Shown: positions 18,218 to 26,722, counted from the stretch's first letter. The stretch: 64,000 bases of DNA from Flavobacterium zhairuonense (GCF_004352915.1 NZ_SJSY01000076.1:186001-250000); one strand, 5' to 3'. Made by a program: numbers and translations. Notes: a model not told the origin generated them from the letters alone.

Positions 18218-18646
18218 TTAAAAAGCTACGTTCCAGCGTGGCAATTTGCCATTTGCATCTAAGAAGTTTTGCAAAACTTGCCCTTCAACAGCAGTTGGGA
18301 TCGCTTTTATATCTGCATTAAAAGTTTCATACCAAACTACTTCAAGCTCAGAAATGTTTTCCAATTTCATTTGCGCTGGCCAAGAATATTTTCTTCCTGT
18401 TTTTGCAAATTGATGTCCGTTTACAATTTTATCGTATAAACCACCATTTTTGGTTTTTAACGTTCCATCATTTTGAACAGTTCCTGTAGAACCAACCATA
18501 ATAAGCTCGTTCTCTGCTCCTTCAACAGCATAAACTACAAAAATTCCAGCGCTTCCTTCTGGAGCATTGCAAACTTCTTCTAAACTGTCTTCAATAGTAA
18601 AAGCAAAACTGCTTGTTGCTTTAAACTTTTCTAATTCTTTACTCAT
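18218..18646 (-). CDS. Conserved hypothetical protein, possible divergent GIY-YIG fold
   Basis: A 142-residue cytoplasmic protein without signal peptide. I do not recognise a named family. Its layout resembles the GIY-YIG nuclease fold: G34-I35-F36 in SAGIFVVY, then IMVGSTG with G52, a His in GLYDKIVNGHQF (H78), a Glu at 121 (EGQVLQNFLDANG) and a closing LPRWN (136-139), in the order seen in that fold. The canonical YIG Tyr and the usual catalytic Arg are not evident, so nuclease activity is uncertain. It follows sucD on the same strand but has a terminator-like hairpin and an octad array before it, so it may be transcribed independently. Confidence 0.6.
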   Translation of the reverse strand: MSKELEKFKATSSFAFTIEDSLEEVCNAPEGSAGIFVVYAVEGAENELIMVGSTGTVQNDGTLKTKNGGLYDKIVNGHQFAKTGRKYSWPAQMKLENISELEVVWYETFNADIKAIPTAVEGQVLQNFLDANGKLPRWNVAF

Positions 18647-18663
18647 ATTTCTTTTTTAAGCTT

Positions 18664-18695
18664 CTAAGACACTGAGATACTAAGATGCTAAGTTT
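18664..18695. repeat. Octanucleotide word array
   Basis: Four consecutive 8-bp words ctaagaca, ctgagata, ctaagatg and ctaagttt lie 18 bp upstream of the GIY-YIG-like gene's start, followed by a T-rich tract. It is of the same family as the array at the fabG stop. Confidence 0.75.
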
Positions 18696-18726
18696 TTTCT
18701 TTTTTACGCCTCAGTCTTTAAAATGT

Positions 18727-18759
18727 AAAAAAGTCTCAACAAAATATTGAGACTTCTTT
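18727..18759 (-). terminator. Intrinsic terminator after sucD
   Basis: The stem aaaaaagtctcaa / ttgagacttcttt with a 7-base loop, 28 bp after the sucD stop, ends in a T-run on the minus strand. Confidence 0.75.
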
Positions 18760-18786
18760 GGAATTTGTTATTTCGAGACTTGAAGA

Positions 18787-19659
18787 TTATCCAAGTACTT
18801 CTTTTACTTTTTTACCAATTTCAGCTGGTGAATCAACAACGTGAATTCCATTGTCTCTCATGATTTGCTTTTTAGCTGCAGCTGTATCATCAGAACCTCC
18901 AACAATAGCACCTGCGTGACCCATTGTTCTACCAGCAGGAGCAGTTTCTCCAGCGATAAAACCAATAACTGGCTTACGGTTACCATCAGCTTTTACCCAT
19001 TTAGCAGCATCAGCTTCTAATTGACCTCCAATTTCACCAATCATGATGATAGCTTCAGTTTCTGGATCGTTCATTAACAATTCAACAGCTTCTTTAGTTG
19101 TAGTTCCAATAATTGGATCTCCACCAATACCAATAGCAGTAGTGATTCCTAAACCTTGTTTTACAACTTGGTCAGCAGCTTCATAAGTCAAAGTTCCTGA
19201 TTTAGAAACGATACCAACTGTTCCTTTTTTGAAAACGAAACCTGGCATAATACCAACTTTAGCTTCACCTGGAGTAATAACTCCTGGACAGTTTGGTCCA
19301 ATTAATCTTGAACTTCTTTCTTTAACATAATTATTTGCTTTAATCATATCTGCTACAGGAATTCCTTCTGTAATAGCGATAATTACTTTAATTCCAGCAT
19401 CAGCAGCTTCCATAATTGCATCAGCAGCAAAAGCTGGCGGAACAAAAATGATAGATGTATCAGCTCCAGCTTGATCAACAGCGTCTTTTACTGTATTAAA
19501 AACCGGACGATCTAAATGGCTTGTACCTCCTTTTCCTGGAGTAACACCACCAACAACATTAGTACCGTACTCAATCATTTGAGAAGCGTGGAAAGTTCCT
19601 TCACTTCCTGTAAATCCCTGAACAATTATCTTGGAATCTTTATTAACTAAAACACTCAT
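18787..19659 (-). CDS. sucD: Succinate-CoA ligase, alpha subunit
   Basis: A 290-residue alpha subunit of succinyl-CoA synthetase, which converts succinyl-CoA, ADP (or GDP) and phosphate to succinate, CoA and NTP in the citric-acid cycle. The CoA-binding Rossmann domain covers about 1-125 (VQGFTGSEGTFHASQMIEYG) and the ligase domain follows. The phosphohistidine lies in GRTMGHAGAIVGG, and IGIGGDPIIGTT is conserved. It works as a heteromer with SucC, whose gene is not in this window, so the two subunit genes are separated here. A TATTTTTG -7 element lies about 36 bp before the ATG, and a terminator follows the stop. Confidence 0.97.
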   Translation of the reverse strand: MSVLVNKDSKIIVQGFTGSEGTFHASQMIEYGTNVVGGVTPGKGGTSHLDRPVFNTVKDAVDQAGADTSIIFVPPAFAADAIMEAADAGIKVIIAITEGIPVADMIKANNYVKERSSRLIGPNCPGVITPGEAKVGIMPGFVFKKGTVGIVSKSGTLTYEAADQVVKQGLGITTAIGIGGDPIIGTTTKEAVELLMNDPETEAIIMIGEIGGQLEADAAKWVKADGNRKPVIGFIAGETAPAGRTMGHAGAIVGGSDDTAAAKKQIMRDNGIHVVDSPAEIGKKVKEVLG

Positions 19660-19694
19660 GATATATATTTTATGTAGTTTTTAAATTTGTGTTG

Positions 19695-19702
19695 CAAAAA
19701 TA
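19695..19702 (-). promoter_or_regulatory. Putative -7 element of sucD promoter
   Basis: TATTTTTG on the minus strand fits TAnnTTTG and lies about 36 bp before the sucD start; no matching -33 TTG is visible. Confidence 0.45.
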
Positions 19703-19745
19703 AGGTTTTGTAATGTATTTTGCCTCTTTTATTGTCAAAAAAATA

Positions 19746-20108
19746 TTAAGAAAATTGACTCATCTGATAACCTCTAAAAAGTTTATCATCTTTTATTTGC
19801 CAAATAGTTGAAAAATGTGCCAATAACATCTCTTCTCGAGGGTTTTCAATCGTTTTTACATAATGCGAGTAACGTATTGAAACTAAGTCCTCTTCTTCAA
19901 TAATATGACTAATTCTGACCTTAGAACGCACATATGCACGACTTAAATCATTTGCCATATCCAACATCGAATTATAATCCATTTCGATCAATCCTTTTGT
20001 GCTGTGCCACTCCAATTTTATTTCTGGATGCAAGTACGTTTTCATGATTTCGCTATCAATTAAGGCATCCGACTTATAAAATTTTTGAACAAATTCTTTT
20101 ATAGACAT
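19746..20108 (-). CDS. NTF2-fold (SnoaL-like) protein
   Basis: A 120-residue protein with the outline of the NTF2-like cone fold: a helical start (EFVQKFYKSDALIDSEIM), then YLHPEIKLEWHSTKGLIEMD, and closing beta strands with HFSTIWQIKDDKLFRGYQMS. Members include small enzymes and ligand-binding proteins, and the sequence alone gives no substrate. Its ATG lies two bases after the stop of the lpxD-like gene, so the two are very probably co-transcribed and translationally coupled. Its role beside lipid A genes is not known. Confidence 0.75.
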   Translation of the reverse strand: MSIKEFVQKFYKSDALIDSEIMKTYLHPEIKLEWHSTKGLIEMDYNSMLDMANDLSRAYVRSKVRISHIIEEEDLVSIRYSHYVKTIENPREEMLLAHFSTIWQIKDDKLFRGYQMSQFS

Positions 20109-20110
20109 AA

Positions 20111-21040
20111 TTACTTCAATTTATTTAGAATTTCAGGAATCTTTTTGATATTGGCTAATTGCTTAAGTTTTTCTCTTGATTCTTCTATTGGAGTTCCAAA
20201 ATATGATTTTCCGCCTTCAACTGATTTGGTCACACCTGTTTGCCCCATAATAACAGCCTTTGCTCCTATTGTAATGCCACTCGTTGTTCCTACTTGTCCC
20301 CAAAGTGTTACTTCATCTTCAATAATTACACATCCAGCAATACCGGTTTGTGATGCAATCAAGCATTTTTTCCCGATAATAGTATCATGTCCAACATGAA
20401 CTTGGTTATCGATTTTTGTTCCTGCTCCAATTGTTGTATCACCCGTTACTCCTTTATCTATTGTACACAAAGCACCAATTCCAACATTATCTTCGATTAC
20501 TACTCTTCCACCAGAAATCAACTGATCGAAGCCTTCTGGACGTTTTTTGTAATAAAAGGCATCTGCTCCTAAAATAGTTCCTGCATGAATAATAACATTG
20601 TCGCCAATAACTGTATGATCATAAATTGAAACATTCGAATGAATCAAACAGTTTTTGCCAATTTTCACGTTATTTCCAATAAAACTATTCGGCTGAATCA
20701 CGGTACCTTCACCAATTTCTGCAGTTTGCGCAATCGCAACATTTGTAAATTGAAAAGGCTTAAAATGTTTGGTCAAAGTATTGAAATCTCTGAAAGGATC
20801 ATCAGAAATCAAAAGCGCTTTTCCTTCTGGACAATCTACTTTTTTATTAATCAAAACAATAGTTGCAGCAGATTGCAAAGCTTTGTCATAATATTTTGGA
20901 TGATCCACAAAAACAATATCACCAGGCTCTACAACATGAATTTCGTTCATGCCTAAAACCTGAAAGTCTTTGTCACCAATAAATTCGCAATTCAGCAAAT
21001 TTGCAATTTCTTGTAAAGAATGACTCTTTGGAAATTTCAT
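20111..21040 (-). CDS. LpxD-like left-handed beta-helix N-acyltransferase (second copy)
   Basis: A 309-residue paralogue of LpxD, the UDP-3-O-acylglucosamine N-acyltransferase. It has an N-terminal uridine-binding-like domain (1-100; DIVFVDHPKYYDKAL) and hexapeptide repeats forming a left-handed beta-helix. The catalytic-type His is kept in VHVGHDTIIG, and IHAGTILGADAF matches the LpxD motif except for AFYY where the other copy has GFGF. It is 38 residues shorter than the lpxD at 24198-25241 and clearly diverged, so it may use another acyl chain or sugar nucleotide. It lies downstream of efp behind a long repeat tract and is coupled to the NTF2-fold gene. Confidence 0.85.
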   Translation of the reverse strand: MKFPKSHSLQEIANLLNCEFIGDKDFQVLGMNEIHVVEPGDIVFVDHPKYYDKALQSAATIVLINKKVDCPEGKALLISDDPFRDFNTLTKHFKPFQFTNVAIAQTAEIGEGTVIQPNSFIGNNVKIGKNCLIHSNVSIYDHTVIGDNVIIHAGTILGADAFYYKKRPEGFDQLISGGRVVIEDNVGIGALCTIDKGVTGDTTIGAGTKIDNQVHVGHDTIIGKKCLIASQTGIAGCVIIEDEVTLWGQVGTTSGITIGAKAVIMGQTGVTKSVEGGKSYFGTPIEESREKLKQLANIKKIPEILNKLK

Positions 21041-21047
21041 ATATTAT

Positions 21048-21258
21048 AATTAGAAAATTTGTCAATTAGAAAATGAGTCTATTAGAAAATCAATATACAA
21101 AAATTGTGTTGATCCAAAAATTATCTAATTGACACATTGTCAAATTATCTTAATTAAAAAATTGTCAATTAGAAAATGAGTCAATTAGAATATGAATATA
21201 CAAATTTTTGTCGATCCACAAATTTTCTAATTGACTCATTGTCAAATTATCTTAATTA
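21048..21258. repeat. Tandem duplication of a hairpin-forming AT-rich unit (about 102 bp x 2)
   Basis: Two direct copies start at gtcaattagaaaatgagtc (21061 and 21164) and end with cattgtcaaattatcttaat (21135 and 21237). Inside each copy, gtcaattagaaaat pairs with a downstream attttctaattgac-type arm, so each folds into a hairpin. A 16-bp sub-period (tcaattagaaaatgag) is visible. The tract fills the whole gap between efp and the lpxD-like gene. Confidence 0.85.
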
Positions 21259-21262
21259 AGAA

Positions 21263-21829
21263 TTACTCTTTTACACGCTCCATGTAAGAACCTGAAGCTG
21301 TATCAATTTTGATTTTATCACCTTCGTTGATAAACAAAGGAACGTTTACAGATGCACCTGTTTCAACAGTAGCATTTTTTGTAGCATTTGTAGCTGTATT
21401 TCCTTTTACTCCTGGCTCAGCGTAAGTAACTTCAAGAATTACAGATGCAGGCATATCTACAGATAAAGGCAAATCTGTTTCTGTATTAATTTGAACCATT
21501 ACGTTTGTTCCTTCTTTTAATAAATCTGGAGCATCTAAGATGTTTTTGTTTAAAGAAATTTGTTCAAACGTTTCAGCATTCATAAAGTGAAATTCATCTC
21601 CTTCTGGATATAAAAATTGGAATGTATGTGTCTCAACACGAATAACATCAATTTTATGTCCTGCAGAAAAAGTATTGTCTAATACTTTACCTGAAGTTAA
21701 ACTTTTAAGTTTTGTTCTTACGAAAGCTGGACCTTTTCCAGGTTTAACGTGAAGAAATTCAATAATTTTATAGATGTCGTGATTAAATTTAATACACAAT
21801 CCGTTTCTAATATCTGATGTAGATGCCAT
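21263..21829 (-). CDS. efp: Translation elongation factor P
   Basis: A 188-residue EF-P, which binds between the P and E sites of the ribosome to relieve stalling at consecutive prolines. Domain I carries the loop HVKPGKGPAFVRTKLKSL; the tip Lys in PGKG corresponds to the residue modified or acting directly at the peptidyl-transferase centre. The OB domains follow, ending in GDKIKIDTASGSYMERVKE, a classic EF-P C-terminus. No EpmA or EpmB gene is in the window. It lies in the lpx gene block on the same strand, with repeat-filled gaps on both sides. Confidence 0.97.
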   Translation of the reverse strand: MASTSDIRNGLCIKFNHDIYKIIEFLHVKPGKGPAFVRTKLKSLTSGKVLDNTFSAGHKIDVIRVETHTFQFLYPEGDEFHFMNAETFEQISLNKNILDAPDLLKEGTNVMVQINTETDLPLSVDMPASVILEVTYAEPGVKGNTATNATKNATVETGASVNVPLFINEGDKIKIDTASGSYMERVKE

Positions 21830-21838
21830 TTTGTTTTT

Positions 21839-21960
21839 AATTTTAGATTTTAGAATGTAGATTTTAGATTCTCTTGAAAGAATTAAAATTTACACATTTT
21901 TAATATTTTTTTTATTCGCAAGTTTAGAAATCTAAAATCAGAAATCTAAACTCTAAAATT
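21839..21960. repeat. Inverted pair of 7-bp word arrays between lpxA and efp
   Basis: The left arm (21839-21870) is built of ttttaga-type words and the right arm (21929-21960) of the complementary aaatcta-type words. The arms are largely complementary over about 30 bp and are separated by 58 bp of AT-rich sequence. The same 7-bp word occurs seven times in tandem at 59000-59048. Confidence 0.7.
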
Positions 21961-22744
21961 AGTAATTCCCTGAATAACCTTTCATAATTCCTCGTGATGA
22001 ATTTCTGATGAAATCAAGAATTTCATCTCTCTCAGGAGTCGCTTCCATCTCAGCTTCAATAATACTCAAAGCTTGTGTTGTGTTATAGTTTTTTTGGTAT
22101 AAAATTCTGTAGATTTCCTGAATTTCTCTGATTTTCTCAGTACTGAAACCTCTTCTTCTTAAACCAACTGAATTGATACCAACATATGACAATGGCTCTT
22201 TTGCTGCTTTTGTATAAGGAGGAACATCTTTTCTTACCAATGATCCACCAGAAATCATTGCATGATCTCCAATATGAATAAATTGATGAATTGCCGCCAA
22301 TCCTCCAATTACTGCGTGATTTCCAACAACCACGTGGCCAGCCAAAGCAACACCGTTTACAATAATTGCATTGTTTCCAATTTCACAATCGTGTGCAATG
22401 TGTGCATAAGCCATTACTAAGCAGTTGTTCCCTAGAACAGTTTGTCCAGATGCAACTGTGCCTCTATTAATGGTTACACACTCTCTAATTGTACAATTAT
22501 CTCCGATGATAGCAAGAGAATCTTCACCGCCGAATTTTAAATCCTGTGGCACCGCAGAAATTACAGCTCCGGGAAAAATGTTGCAATTTTTACCGATGCG
22601 CGCACCTTCCATGATGGTGACATTTGAACCAATCCAAGTACCATCACCAATAACAACATTATTGTGAATTGTTGTAAAAGGCTCAATTACAACGTTTTTA
22701 GCGATTTTAGCGCCAGGATGAACATATGCTAATGGTTGATTCAT
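21959..22744 (-). CDS. lpxA: Acyl-[ACP]-UDP-N-acetylglucosamine O-acyltransferase LpxA
   Basis: A 261-residue cytoplasmic enzyme that performs the first step of lipid A synthesis, transferring a 3-hydroxyacyl chain from ACP to UDP-GlcNAc. Residues 1-190 are hexapeptide repeats (IGDGTWIGSNVTI, IGKNCNIFPGAVI) forming the left-handed beta-helix. The catalytic His lies in AYAHIAHDCEIGNNA, and the C-terminal helical part contains GLRRRGFSTEKIREIQEIYR. Length is typical. It follows lpxC-fabZ by 72 bp, with a possible -7 element TAGGTTTG at 22791-22798. Confidence 0.97.
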   Translation of the reverse strand: MNQPLAYVHPGAKIAKNVVIEPFTTIHNNVVIGDGTWIGSNVTIMEGARIGKNCNIFPGAVISAVPQDLKFGGEDSLAIIGDNCTIRECVTINRGTVASGQTVLGNNCLVMAYAHIAHDCEIGNNAIIVNGVALAGHVVVGNHAVIGGLAAIHQFIHIGDHAMISGGSLVRKDVPPYTKAAKEPLSYVGINSVGLRRRGFSTEKIREIQEIYRILYQKNYNTTQALSIIEAEMEATPERDEILDFIRNSSRGIMKGYSGNY

Positions 22745-22790
22745 CTGTATGTTTTATATTTTAAATTAAAATAGTCTAATTTGAGGGCAA

Positions 22791-22798
22791 CAAACCTA
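22791..22798 (-). promoter_or_regulatory. Possible internal -7 element before lpxA
   Basis: TAGGTTTG on the minus strand fits TAnnTTTG in the 72-bp gap between lpxC-fabZ and lpxA; no -33 TTG is visible. Confidence 0.3.
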
Positions 22799-22816
22799 AA
22801 CAATAAATTTGATTAT

Positions 22817-24205
22817 TTATTGTTTTCTTGCAATTTGTGCCATTAATTCTGCCTCAGTCACTAATTTTCCGTTTGCATATGCATTTGCTTGCATGTGGCA
22901 AATTCCTCTTCTGATTGGAGAAATCAACTCGCATTTGAAAATTAATGTGTCACCTGGCAATACTTTATGCTTAAATTTAACATTGTCAATTTTCATGAAA
23001 TATGTCAAATAATTTTCAGGATCTGGAACTGTGCTTAAAACTAAAATCCCTCCTGTTTGCGCCATAGCTTCAACAATTAAAACTCCTGGCATAACTGGTG
23101 CTTCTGGAAAGTGTCCTACAAAGAAATTTTCATTCATAGTAACATTTTTCAAACCAACAACATGACGATCAGACATTTCAATAATTCTGTCAATCAATAA
23201 AAATGGAGGTCTGTGAGGAAGCATTGCCATGATTTTGTGAATATCCATCAATGGCTCTTGATTCAAATCATAAACTGGAACATGGTTTCTTTGCTCAATT
23301 TTGATGATTTTTGCCAATTTTTTAGCAAACTGAGTATTTACAAAGTGACCTGGTTTATTTGCAATGATTTTTCCTTGGATACGAACTCCAATTAAAGACA
23401 AATCACCAATAACATCAAGTAATTTGTGTCTTGCTGCTTCGTTTGGATAATGCAACGTAAGATTATCTAAAACTCCGTTTGGTTTAACAGAAATTTCATC
23501 TTTTCCAAAAGCTTTCTTTAAATTCTCCATTGTAGACTCAGAGATTTCTTTATCTACATAAACAATTGCATTATTTAAATCACCTCCTTTAATAAGTCCG
23601 TGCTCTAATAGTGATTCTAATTCATGCAAGAAACTAAAAGTTCTTGAACTTGCGATTTCAGTTTTAAAATCTGCAATACTTTTAAGTGTAGCATTTTGAG
23701 TACCTAATACTTTTGTACCAAAATCTACCATTGTTGTAACCTGATATTCATCACTTGGCATAACAAGTATTTCGCTTCCTGTTGCTTCGTCAGTAAAAGA
23801 AATTACTTCTTTTACCACATAAACATTACGTTGGGCATCTTGCTCTTCAATTCCAGCTTTTTCAATCGCTTCAACAAAATATTTTGATGAACCATCCATA
23901 ATAGGAAGTTCAGAGGCATCTAATTCAATGATAATATTATCCAAATCGCAACCAACTACTGCCGCTAAAACGTGTTCTGGAGTTTGTATTTTTACACCTA
24001 ATTTTTCTAAATTAGTACCTCTTTGCGTATTAACAACATAATTAGCGTCAGCCTCAATTATTGGCTGACCTTGCAAATCTACTCTAACAAAAGTGAAACC
24101 ATTATTAATAGGAGCTGGTTTGAAAGTCATTGTAACTTCTTTTCCAGTGTGTAATCCAACTCCTGTTAGTGAAATTTCATTTTTGATGGTCTTCTGTTTA
24201 ACCAT
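22817..24205 (-). CDS. lpxC-fabZ: Bifunctional LpxC (UDP-3-O-acyl-GlcNAc deacetylase) / FabZ (3-hydroxyacyl-ACP dehydratase)
   Basis: A fused enzyme of about 462 residues. The N-terminal LpxC part (to about 300) performs the committed step of lipid A synthesis; its zinc ligands are visible in TPEHVLAA (His) and ARHKLLDVIGDL (His and Asp), with the catalytic-site His in NKPGHFVNT. The C-terminal FabZ part starts near MLPHRPPFLLIDRI and contains the active-site His there and the Glu of MPGVLIVEAMAQTGG. The fusion is known in Bacteroidota and couples two enzymes that compete for 3-hydroxyacyl-ACP. Two ATGs are possible (24205 and 24214); both overlap the end of lpxD, by 8 or 17 bp. I chose the shorter start. 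Confidence 0.96.
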   Translation of the reverse strand: MVKQKTIKNEISLTGVGLHTGKEVTMTFKPAPINNGFTFVRVDLQGQPIIEADANYVVNTQRGTNLEKLGVKIQTPEHVLAAVVGCDLDNIIIELDASELPIMDGSSKYFVEAIEKAGIEEQDAQRNVYVVKEVISFTDEATGSEILVMPSDEYQVTTMVDFGTKVLGTQNATLKSIADFKTEIASSRTFSFLHELESLLEHGLIKGGDLNNAIVYVDKEISESTMENLKKAFGKDEISVKPNGVLDNLTLHYPNEAARHKLLDVIGDLSLIGVRIQGKIIANKPGHFVNTQFAKKLAKIIKIEQRNHVPVYDLNQEPLMDIHKIMAMLPHRPPFLLIDRIIEMSDRHVVGLKNVTMNENFFVGHFPEAPVMPGVLIVEAMAQTGGILVLSTVPDPENYLTYFMKIDNVKFKHKVLPGDTLIFKCELISPIRRGICHMQANAYANGKLVTEAELMAQIARKQ

Positions 24206-25241
24206 TATTTCCATTTTTTGGGTTTATTATTTGTTTTTTTATTTCTTCAACTTCGGCAACTATCTTAGGAAGGTTTTTAAAGTGAACATACGATTTATTA
24301 AAATCAGTATAGCCCAGAGATGGAGTTCCTTGCAAAACTTCGTCGTCTTTAATGTTTCTTGCCACTCCAGACTGTGCCTGAAGCCTAACATTATTCCCAA
24401 TAGTTAAATGGCCTGCGATACCAACCTGCCCACCAATCATACAATTCTCTCCTATTTTAGTAGAACCAGCAACACCGCTTTGTGCGGCAATTACTGTGTT
24501 TTTACCAATTTCAACATTGTGAGCGATTTGAATTTGATTGTCTAATTTCACTCCTTTTCTAATTATTGTAGAACCAAGAGTTGCTCTGTCTATTGTTGTA
24601 TTTGCCCCAATATCCACATTATCCTCAATGATAACATTTCCAATTTGTGGCACTTTGCTGTATTCTCCATTTTCGTTAGGAGCAAATCCAAAACCATCAG
24701 CTCCAATTATTACACCTGAATGAATCGTACAATTATTACCAATTACGGTTTCAGAATAAATTTTTGCACCTGCAAAAACATATACATTATCTCCAATAAC
24801 AACATTATCACCAATAAAACTGTTCGGATAAATTTTAACATTATTTCCTAAAACAACATTTTGGCCAATATAGCTAAAGCTTCCTAAATATAGATTTTCT
24901 CCATATTTTGTTCCTTCAGACATAAAAGACTGCGCTTCGATTCCTGTCTTATTCAATTTTACTTGATTGTAAAAATGCAAAAGCTTAGAAAAAGCAGCAT
25001 ACGCATCTTCTACTTTTATTAAAGTTGTAGTAATTTCTTGTTCTGGAATAAAGCTGTCGTTGACAATTGTAACTGTTGCTTTTGTAGTATATATATAATT
25101 GACATACTTTGGATTAGCCAAAAAAGTAAGCGATCCATCTTCGCCTTCTTCGATTTTAGATAGCCGAGAAACTTCTGCATTGGGATTCCCAACAACTTCT
25201 CCTTCTAAAATTCCTGCTATTTGTTCTGCTGTAAATTTCAT
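24198..25241 (-). CDS. lpxD: UDP-3-O-(3-hydroxyacyl)glucosamine N-acyltransferase LpxD
   Basis: A 347-residue acyltransferase for the third step of lipid A synthesis. It has an N-terminal uridine-binding domain (1-100; LTFLANPKYVNYIY) and a hexapeptide-repeat beta-helix with the LpxD signature IHSGVIIGADGFGFAPNENG and the catalytic His in IQIAHNVEIGKNT. Length is the family norm. It overlaps the start of lpxC-fabZ and follows the HD gene by 39 bp, giving the common flavobacterial order HD, lpxD, lpxC-fabZ, lpxA, efp. This copy is the likely housekeeping LpxD; a diverged second copy lies at 20111-21040. Confidence 0.96.
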   Translation of the reverse strand: MKFTAEQIAGILEGEVVGNPNAEVSRLSKIEEGEDGSLTFLANPKYVNYIYTTKATVTIVNDSFIPEQEITTTLIKVEDAYAAFSKLLHFYNQVKLNKTGIEAQSFMSEGTKYGENLYLGSFSYIGQNVVLGNNVKIYPNSFIGDNVVIGDNVYVFAGAKIYSETVIGNNCTIHSGVIIGADGFGFAPNENGEYSKVPQIGNVIIEDNVDIGANTTIDRATLGSTIIRKGVKLDNQIQIAHNVEIGKNTVIAAQSGVAGSTKIGENCMIGGQVGIAGHLTIGNNVRLQAQSGVARNIKDDEVLQGTPSLGYTDFNKSYVHFKNLPKIVAEVEEIKKQIINPKNGNNG

Positions 25242-25280
25242 CGCGACAAAAATATAAAAAATAGATTTTAAATGTTAATT

Positions 25281-26510
25281 TTAGATAAGTTGTTTTGGAA
25301 AACAGATGTAATATTTTGTGACCAATTTAGATAACGATTTCAAATTCAGCTGGTCAGATGCTTCAACAACATCCTCAATTGTCTTATCTTTTTTCAAAAT
25401 TCGTATCGGTTCCGCTGCTTTGCTGTAGGCTTGGTTTTTAATTTTTCCTCTAAAAATAAAATAACCGGCTTCTAACAATGAAATACGATGATCTTGAGCA
25501 AACTCTTCTTTCATTGCTTGAGATTCTTCCATTGAAATCTTCTCTGCGCTCATTTTAATTTTAAGCAAATCTCTATTGATAATCATTTTGCTCAAAGTAG
25601 AAAGTATAAAGTCATCTTGTCTTTGCCATGCTTTCAAAGCACTTATAATATCAAAATCGTCTAATTGAGAAAACAAATCCAATTTTTCGGCATCAAAATC
25701 TTCAAGCGTAATTTTGTTTTGCATAAAAAACAAAAGGGGCTCACTGCAAGGAAGAGCAATTCCTTTTAATGTAAGCTCTTTTGCTCTTTTTAATACTTTC
25801 ATTAAAATCAATTCGGCAACCAAACTTGTTTTATGCAAATAGGCTTGCCAATACATCAATCGTCTTGAAAGCAGAAATTTCTCAACCGAATATATTCCCT
25901 TCTCTTCTATAACTAAAATGTCATTCTCAACATTCATCATCTGAATCAATCGTTCAGAATTGACATTTCCTTCTGCAACTCCAGTATAAAAACTATCACG
26001 TTTTAAATAATCCATTCGATCCATATCTAATTGGCTCGAAATCAACTGCAACATGAATTTTCTGTGATATTCTCCTTTAAAAACCTGAATAGCCAAACTT
26101 AATCTTCCGTCAAATTCTTCATTCAACTGATTCATAAACAATAAAGAAATCGCTTCGTGGTGCACATCTTCAACAATACTCTTTTCCATGGCATGAGAAA
26201 ACGGTCCGTGTCCAATATCGTGAAGCAAAATTGCTATCAGCAACGCATTTTCTTCTTCTTCAGAAATTGCAACATCTTTAAAACGAAGCGTATCAATTGC
26301 TTTTTTCATCAAATGCATGCATCCCAAAGCGTGATGAAAGCGTGTATGATTGGCGCCAGGATAAACCAAATACGACAAACCCATTTGTGAAATACGGCGC
26401 AAACGCTGAAAATATGGATGCTGGATTAAATCGTAAATAAGCTCGTTCGGGATTGTAATAAACCCGTAAATGGGATCATTGAATATTTTTAACTTATTGA
26501 TATGAGTCAC
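25281..26510 (-). CDS. HD-domain phosphohydrolase (dNTPase-like)
   Basis: A 409-residue HD-superfamily enzyme. The metal-binding residues are visible in RFHHALG, LLHDIGHGPFSHAME (His-Asp pair) and VHHEA, and the downstream Asp in DMDRMDYLKRDSFYTG. Such proteins are related to SAMHD1/dGTPase-type hydrolases; substrate is not certain. The start is GTG at 26510: no in-frame ATG exists between the upstream stop and the conserved INKLKIFNDPIYGFI, so the GTG is required. A TATATTTG -7 element lies about 25 bp upstream. It is the first gene of the lpx block and diverges from porX with a 212-bp gap. Confidence 0.9.
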   Translation of the reverse strand: MTHINKLKIFNDPIYGFITIPNELIYDLIQHPYFQRLRRISQMGLSYLVYPGANHTRFHHALGCMHLMKKAIDTLRFKDVAISEEEENALLIAILLHDIGHGPFSHAMEKSIVEDVHHEAISLLFMNQLNEEFDGRLSLAIQVFKGEYHRKFMLQLISSQLDMDRMDYLKRDSFYTGVAEGNVNSERLIQMMNVENDILVIEEKGIYSVEKFLLSRRLMYWQAYLHKTSLVAELILMKVLKRAKELTLKGIALPCSEPLLFFMQNKITLEDFDAEKLDLFSQLDDFDIISALKAWQRQDDFILSTLSKMIINRDLLKIKMSAEKISMEESQAMKEEFAQDHRISLLEAGYFIFRGKIKNQAYSKAAEPIRILKKDKTIEDVVEASDQLNLKSLSKLVTKYYICFPKQLI

Positions 26511-26534
26511 TATTTGGTTATTTTTTTAGGTGAA

Positions 26535-26542
26535 CAAATATA
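26535..26542 (-). promoter_or_regulatory. Putative -7 element for the HD-lpx block
   Basis: TATATTTG on the minus strand lies about 25 bp before the GTG start of the HD gene, within the porX/HD divergent gap. The -33 position lacks TTG. Confidence 0.4.
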
Positions 26543-26722
26543 AGTAATTAACTATAGTTTTTCATTTAAAAGTTGACATTAAATTCAACTGATTTTGAGA
26601 CAAATACTCTAATATCACAAAGTTTTTATCTAAAAAATAGCTTTCATTTATCTTAAATTTATACTATTTTTAATACTTTTTAAGTTCTATACTTCTAAAT
26701 TGCATGAAAAATAAATTTATTT

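Noticed and set aside
21048..21258. A CRISPR array
   Set aside because: Only two long copies, no short regular repeats with unique spacers, and no cas genes in the window.
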